Shown here: in pieces, positions 59,650 through 64,000 of the stretch
How the letters are laid out: each line of letters opens with the position of its first letter
Numbering within the stretch: the stretch's first letter is position 1
Source: Leucothrix pacifica
GTDB taxonomy: Bacteria > Pseudomonadota > Gammaproteobacteria > Thiotrichales > Thiotrichaceae
Direction: 5' to 3'
Length of the DNA: 64,000 nucleotides
Assembly (NCBI RefSeq): GCF_003172875.1
Contig: NZ_QGKM01000052.1
Location: forward strand, 1 to 64,000
Notes under the pieces: generated by a model
The model's input: the letters and a program-made list of their open reading frames with translations, nothing else
Told to the model about the DNA's origin: nothing
Database searches by the model: none
Program-made: the position numbers and the translations under genes

Positions 59650-61308
59650 ATGTCTGTTAAAAACATTATTGTGCCCGATATCGGCGACTTTGATGAAGTT
59701 GAAATCATTGAGCTATTGGTATCTGTGGGTGATCGCATTGAAGCTGAGGACTCACTGATTACGGTTGAATCTGATAAAGCGTCGATGGAAATCCCTAGCT
59801 CTGACTCTGGAGTTGTCAAAGAAATTGCTGTCAATATTGGTGACAAAATCGCTGAAGGCAGTGTGATCCTGACGATTGAAGCTGATGCTGATGCACCCGC
59901 TGCAGAAGCACCAGTACCAGCTCCTGCTGTTGAGGCTGCACCTGCGCCGGCAACACCTGAGCCAACTCCGGCACCTGCAGCCGCACCGGCGAGTGCTCCT
60001 GTCGCTGCAGGTCCAAAAGAAATCGTTGTACCTGACATCGGTGACTTTGATTCGGTTGAGATAATCGAGTTATTAGTCTCTGTCGGTGATCGTGTTGAAG
60101 TGGAAGACTCGCTGATTACAGTTGAATCCGACAAAGCCTCTATGGAAATTCCTAGCTCGGATGCGGGGACAGTCAAAGAAATTAAAGTTGCTATTGGCGA
60201 CAATGTATCTAAAGGTAGTGTGGTATTAATACTTGAAGCAGATGCTGCGACAGCAAGCCCGGCTCAGGCCGCTGCACCAGCTGCTGCGCCTGCTCAACCG
60301 GCATCATCAACACCATCACCTGCTCCTGCAGCCGCTGCGCCAGCTGAGCAAGCTAAACCATCACCAACGGCAAAGATTGATAATGTTGGGTTTAAGCGAG
60401 CTTATGCCAGCCCATCGGTACGACGTCTCGCCCGTGAGTTAGGCGCAGACCTGGGTAAAGTCAGTGGTACTGGTCGCAAGCAACGCATCATAAAAGAAGA
60501 TGTATTCGCTTACGTGAAGTCAGTAATGACGGCACCACCGGCAAAAGCCGCACCAAGTGGTAATACACCACTGGGTATCGCACCTATGCCTGAGATTGAT
60601 TTCAGCAAATGGGGTAATATCGAAACTCAGCCACTGAGCAAGATCAATAAGCTAACGGGTGAATACTTACATCGCAGTTGGGTAAGCATTCCTCACGTCA
60701 CACAGTTCGATGAAGCTGATATCACTGAAATGGAAATCTTCCGCAAGCAAGTTGCTAAGGAAATGGAAAAAGAAGGGGTGAAAATTACACCGCTGGCATT
60801 CATTGTTCAGGCCGTCGTTGCCAGCTTGAAAGCCTTCCCTCGCTTTAACAGCTCTTTGGACTCATCAGGCGAAAATCTGATCATGAAGCAATACTTCAAT
60901 ATCGGTATTGCAGTGAATACACCTGATGGCTTGGTGGTTCCTGTGATCACTGATGCAGATAAGAAGTCTTTGGTTGAGATTTCTAATGAGATTCGTGAAT
61001 ACGCGGGTAAAGCGCGTAACAAGAAACTCAAGCCTGCTGAAATGCAAGGCGGCTGTTTCACTATCTCAAGCTTAGGTGGTGTTGGTGGCACGGCTTACAC
61101 ACCGATTATTAATGGTGCTGAAGTGGCTATTTTGGGTGTATCTAATACACGTACCTCGCCGGTTTGGGATGGTAATGAGTTTAAGCCTCGCCAGATCTTG
61201 CCGTTATCACTGTCCTATGATCATCGTGTGATTGACGGTGTTGCTGGTGCTCAATTCACAACTTACCTATGTCGCATGCTAAGCGATGTACGTCGTTTAC
61301 TGGTTTAG
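59650..61308 (+). CDS. aceF: Pyruvate dehydrogenase E2, dihydrolipoamide acetyltransferase
   Basis: A 552-residue E2. Two lipoyl domains carry lysines K43 and K162, each in [11 protein letters not shown]. Ala/Pro-rich linkers separate them from the peripheral subunit-binding domain (SPSVRRLARELGADL) and the catalytic domain, which ends with LSYDHRVIDGVAGAQF (active His). It forms the complex core and transfers acetyl to CoA. Ten bases after aceE; GAGGAAG precedes the ATG. Confidence 0.98.
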   Translation: MSVKNIIVPDIGDFDEVEIIELLVSVGDRIEAEDSLITVESDKASMEIPSSDSGVVKEIAVNIGDKIAEGSVILTIEADADAPAAEAPVPAPAVEAAPAPATPEPTPAPAAAPASAPVAAGPKEIVVPDIGDFDSVEIIELLVSVGDRVEVEDSLITVESDKASMEIPSSDAGTVKEIKVAIGDNVSKGSVVLILEADAATASPAQAAAPAAAPAQPASSTPSPAPAAAAPAEQAKPSPTAKIDNVGFKRAYASPSVRRLARELGADLGKVSGTGRKQRIIKEDVFAYVKSVMTAPPAKAAPSGNTPLGIAPMPEIDFSKWGNIETQPLSKINKLTGEYLHRSWVSIPHVTQFDEADITEMEIFRKQVAKEMEKEGVKITPLAFIVQAVVASLKAFPRFNSSLDSSGENLIMKQYFNIGIAVNTPDGLVVPVITDADKKSLVEISNEIREYAGKARNKKLKPAEMQGGCFTISSLGGVGGTAYTPIINGAEVAILGVSNTRTSPVWDGNEFKPRQILPLSLSYDHRVIDGVAGAQFTTYLCRMLSDVRRLLV

Positions 61309-61317
61309 GAGAATCCC

Positions 61318-63102
61318 ATGAGTCAGGAAATTGATGTAAAAGTCCCGAATATCGGTGATTTTGATGGTGTCGAAATCATCGAACTATTAGTTGGTGTGGG
61401 TGATGTAGTTGCTGCTGAAGATTCTTTGATTACTGTGGAGTCTGACAAGGCTTCCATGGAAATTCCAAGTTCTGATAGCGGTACCGTTACAGCTATTTAT
61501 GTAAATGTAGGTGATACAGTTGCAGAAGGCAGTCCGATTTTAAAGTTGGAAGCGAATGCATCAGCAGAGAAACCAGAGTCTCCGGCAGCTGCACCAGAAG
61601 CGCCTGCTGCACAAGCAGCAAAGCCTACCGAAGCAGCAGCTGCGCCTAGTGCACCTGCGCCTCAGGCTGTTACCTTCAGTGGTGAATCCGATCAGCATGC
61701 TCAAGTGGTTGTGCTGGGCTCCGGGCCTGGTGGTTATACCGCCGCATTCCGTGCAGCGGATCTTGGCCTGAATGTCATTATGATTGAACGCTATGAGAAT
61801 ATTGGTGGTGTTTGCTTAAATGTAGGCTGTATTCCTTCGAAGGCACTGCTACATACTGCAGAGATCATTAATGAAGCTGCAGAATTTGCTCATCAGGGTG
61901 TGACTTTCTCTGAGCCAGAAGTTGATTTGGACAAGCTGCGTGCACATAAAGATGATGTAGTAGGCAAATTAACAGGCGGATTGAAAGGTCTCGCGAAACA
62001 ACGCAAAGTCACTATTGTGAAAGGCTACGGTAAATTCTCCTCGGCCAATACCCTAAGCGTCACGGATGAAGACGGTAGTTCGCAGGTGATCAGTTTCGAT
62101 AATTGCATTATCGCAGCAGGTTCACGGGTGACTAAACTGCCGTTTATTCCATGGGATGACCCTCGCGTTATCGACTCGACCGGAGCATTGGAACTGGCAG
62201 AAGTACCTGAGCGTATGCTGGTTGTTGGTGGTGGAATTATCGGACTGGAAATGGCAACTGTTTACGACGCACTGGGCGCTAAAATCTCAGTCGTTGAATT
62301 ATCGCCAGGCCTAATTCCCGGGCCAGACCGTGATTTGATTCGCCCGTTGGAAAAGCGCATCAAGGCTAAATATGAAAATATTTACCTCAATACCAAAGTC
62401 ACCGCAATTGTGCCAACTGATGAAGGTCTGGTGTGTCATTTTGAAGGTGATAAAGCACCTGAAACCGAGACCTTTGACCGTGTTTTAGTTGCTATTGGAC
62501 GCAGCCCGAATGGCTTGGCTATTGATGCTGATCTTGCAGGCGTACAGGTTGATGAGCGTGGGTTTATCAACGTTGACAACCAGATGCGTACCAATGTTGA
62601 TCATATCTTTGCTATTGGTGACATTGTTGGTCAGCCAATGCTTGCTCATAAAGCAACTCACGAAGGTAAGGTTGCTGCTGAAGTTATCGCAGGCCACAAA
62701 GCTTATTTTGATGCGCGCACCATTCCCTCAGTCGCTTATACTGACCCTGAAATTGCTTGGATGGGTGAGACTGAAGAGAGCTGTAAATCTAAAGGTATCG
62801 CCTACACGAAAGGTGTATTCCCTTGGGCAGCCAGCGGTCGATCTCTAAGCCGTGGTCGTAATGAAGGAATGACTAAGGTGCTGTTTGACAAGGAAACCGG
62901 ACACCTGATAGGTTCCGGTATCGTTGGCTCAAACGCCGGTGAGTTAATCGCTGAAGCGGTCTTAGCGCTAGAGATGAATGCAGACGCTCATGATATCGGG
63001 CTGACGATTCATCCGCACCCGACCTTATCTGAGACACTCAACTTCGCTGCGGAAGTGGCTGAAGGAACGTGTACTGATATTTACGCGCCCAAGAAAGGTT
63101 AA
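61318..63102 (+). CDS. lpdA: Dihydrolipoamide dehydrogenase with N-terminal lipoyl domain
   Basis: A 594-residue E3. Unlike E. coli Lpd (474), it has an N-terminal lipoyl domain with K44 ([15 protein letters not shown]) and an Ala/Pro linker (about 78-118). Then come the FAD-binding [11 protein letters not shown], the redox disulfide [17 protein letters not shown], the NAD site, and the C-terminal HPHPTLSET His. This fused form is known from Neisseria and other proteobacteria. It reoxidises lipoamide with NAD+. It may also serve other dehydrogenase complexes. Confidence 0.97.
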   Translation: MSQEIDVKVPNIGDFDGVEIIELLVGVGDVVAAEDSLITVESDKASMEIPSSDSGTVTAIYVNVGDTVAEGSPILKLEANASAEKPESPAAAPEAPAAQAAKPTEAAAAPSAPAPQAVTFSGESDQHAQVVVLGSGPGGYTAAFRAADLGLNVIMIERYENIGGVCLNVGCIPSKALLHTAEIINEAAEFAHQGVTFSEPEVDLDKLRAHKDDVVGKLTGGLKGLAKQRKVTIVKGYGKFSSANTLSVTDEDGSSQVISFDNCIIAAGSRVTKLPFIPWDDPRVIDSTGALELAEVPERMLVVGGGIIGLEMATVYDALGAKISVVELSPGLIPGPDRDLIRPLEKRIKAKYENIYLNTKVTAIVPTDEGLVCHFEGDKAPETETFDRVLVAIGRSPNGLAIDADLAGVQVDERGFINVDNQMRTNVDHIFAIGDIVGQPMLAHKATHEGKVAAEVIAGHKAYFDARTIPSVAYTDPEIAWMGETEESCKSKGIAYTKGVFPWAASGRSLSRGRNEGMTKVLFDKETGHLIGSGIVGSNAGELIAEAVLALEMNADAHDIGLTIHPHPTLSETLNFAAEVAEGTCTDIYAPKKG

Positions 63103-63107
63103 AACCT

Positions 63108-63653
63108 ATGCATTCACCAGATGACATTCTAAAATTTTGGTACAGCGAGCCGATGAAATCTCATTGGTTTAAATCAACGCCTGAAATCGATGCGTTGATT
63201 ACCGAAAAATACGAATTCATCTGGCAGACTGCTGCCAATGGCGACCTTGATATCTGGCAAGATAGCCCTGAGGGCTGTCTTGCCTTATGTATCATCCTGG
63301 ATCAATTCCCTCTGAATATGTTTCGGGGCCAAGCATTAGCATTTAGTACAGAGCAACACGCGGTCACTGTCGCTAAACACGCCATTGTTCAGGATTACGA
63401 TAAGCAACTCGACAAATCCCATCTCAGCTTTTTATATATGCCATTAATGCATAGCGAAAACCTTGATGATCAGGATCTAGCCATTGCATGTTTTGAAGCA
63501 GCTGGATTAGACGATAATGTACGATTTGCACACCATCATCGGGGCATTATTGAGACATTTGGTCGCTTCCCTCACCGCAATGAAATACTTGGTCGTGAGA
63601 GCAGTGAAAATGAAATAGCTTATTTAAATTCGAAATCCGCCTTCAAGGGATAA
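63108..63653 (+). CDS. DUF924 family protein
   Basis: A 181-residue soluble protein of the DUF924 family (tetratricopeptide-like helical fold). HSPDDILKFWYSEPMKSHWF at the start and LCIILDQFPLNMFRGQALAFS, then FLYMPLMHSE, are the family blocks. Function is unknown. It follows lpdA by five bases and is probably the last gene of the pdh transcript. A weak AAGGGATAA/TTATCCTT pairing just past the stop may be its 3' end. Confidence 0.85.
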   Translation: MHSPDDILKFWYSEPMKSHWFKSTPEIDALITEKYEFIWQTAANGDLDIWQDSPEGCLALCIILDQFPLNMFRGQALAFSTEQHAVTVAKHAIVQDYDKQLDKSHLSFLYMPLMHSENLDDQDLAIACFEAAGLDDNVRFAHHHRGIIETFGRFPHRNEILGRESSENEIAYLNSKSAFKG

Positions 63654-63746
63654 TCCTTCCCTCACGCTTTCGTGTTATCCTTGCGTTTAGTGCCAATCAT
63701 GCGAATTGATAGGCGGCCATAACAAAATCGACTTATAACGCCTGAG

Positions 63747-64000
63747 ATGACCACAGTTCTATTCAAATATTTTCCAAAAAATCACCAAGGTAGAGACTTT
63801 ATCATCGGTGATTTACATGGCATGTTCCATACTCTGGAAACCATGCTGGAAACTGTTCATTTTGATAAAACACTGGACCGTTTATTTTCGGTGGGTGATC
63901 TGGTTGATCGTGGCCCACAGTCAGAACGCATTTTACAGTTTCTTGACGAGCCTTGGTTCCACGCGATTCAAGGTAATCATGAGCAATTACTACTCCAATC
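63747..64000 (+). CDS. Serine/threonine-type metallophosphatase, N-terminal part
   Basis: The first 84 codons of a gene that runs out of the window. Calcineurin-like metallophosphatase motifs are clear: GDLHGM (residues 22-27), GDLVDRGP and GNHEQ. This is the pattern of PrpA/PrpB-type Ser/Thr phosphatases or diadenosine tetraphosphatase. No kinase partner is in view. The start is the first ATG before the motif, with a weak Shine-Dalgarno. Confidence 0.8.
   Translation, partial: MTTVLFKYFPKNHQGRDFIIGDLHGMFHTLETMLETVHFDKTLDRLFSVGDLVDRGPQSERILQFLDEPWFHAIQGNHEQLLLQ

Noticed and set aside
59628-60203. 191-residue reading frame opposite aceF
   Set aside because: It is Ala/Gly/Ser low-complexity sequence created by the antisense of the two lipoyl domains and their linkers; no start signal or family pattern.
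1-64000. tRNA, rRNA, CRISPR or insertion-sequence content
   Set aside because: Gaps are short and show no cloverleaf, repeat-spacer array, transposase or terminal-repeat pattern on reading both strands.

Overview
This window reads as housekeeping chromosome from a free-living, probably marine, gammaproteobacterium. The evidence is the gene order fabD-fabG-acpP-fabF-mltG-tmk-holB-pilZ, the clpS-clpA block converging on infA, a pepA-holC-valS run, and a pyruvate dehydrogenase operon with a lipoyl domain on the E3 subunit. Base composition looks moderate, in the mid-40s % GC by eye. A Thiotrichales-like relative would fit, but that is a guess, not a measurement. I see no tRNA, rRNA, CRISPR array, insertion sequence or prophage. 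Genes are densely packed, and most intergenic gaps hold promoters or hairpin terminators.

Layout. 1-3 kb: two short-chain dehydrogenases and an FAD amine oxidase on the minus strand, facing a ChrR-like double cupin on the plus strand. A long near-perfect palindrome (3000-3069) separates the cupin from a convergent YgiQ-type radical SAM gene. 5-12 kb: an amino-acid permease, a FIST sensor gene overlapping a PAS-GGDEF-EAL cyclic-di-GMP gene, and a SulP anion transporter. 12-15 kb, plus strand: a YdjM-like membrane hydrolase, a secreted glycoside-hydrolase-like protein and an alkyltransferase-like DNA repair protein. 15-22 kb, minus strand: fatty acid synthesis plus tmk, holB and pilZ. 22-26 kb: infA, clpA, clpS, icd. 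26-33 kb: adenosine kinase, metG, two tandem DUF4124 genes, uvrB, and a small outer-membrane barrel. 33.8-43 kb, plus strand: rpe, a Trp-codon leader peptide, trpE-trpG overlapping RDD and CPBP membrane genes, then pepA, holC, an unknown small gene and valS. 43-48 kb: a membrane pseudokinase with ankyrin repeats, opposite a DUF1800-DUF1501 pair. 48-56.8 kb: dapC, tex, a DUF599 protein, a flotillin-like SPFH protein, rarA and rnt. 57-64 kb: aceE-aceF-lpdA, a DUF924 protein and the start of a metallophosphatase.

How genes work together. The fab block makes malonyl-ACP, carries the ACP and performs reduction and condensation, but its usual upstream partners (fabH, plsX, rpmF) are absent. ClpS is the adaptor for ClpA. 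TrpE and TrpG form anthranilate synthase and sit behind a short leader peptide ending in Trp-Arg-Trp, which suggests control by ribosome stalling. AceE, AceF and LpdA form one multienzyme complex. FIST and GGDEF-EAL probably form a ligand-to-cyclic-di-GMP module. The least conventional items are the pseudokinase-TM-ankyrin protein, the trp-RDD-CPBP coupling, the 27-bp palindrome, and the FIST/GGDEF-EAL overlap. I did not find a clear wholly new multi-gene system.
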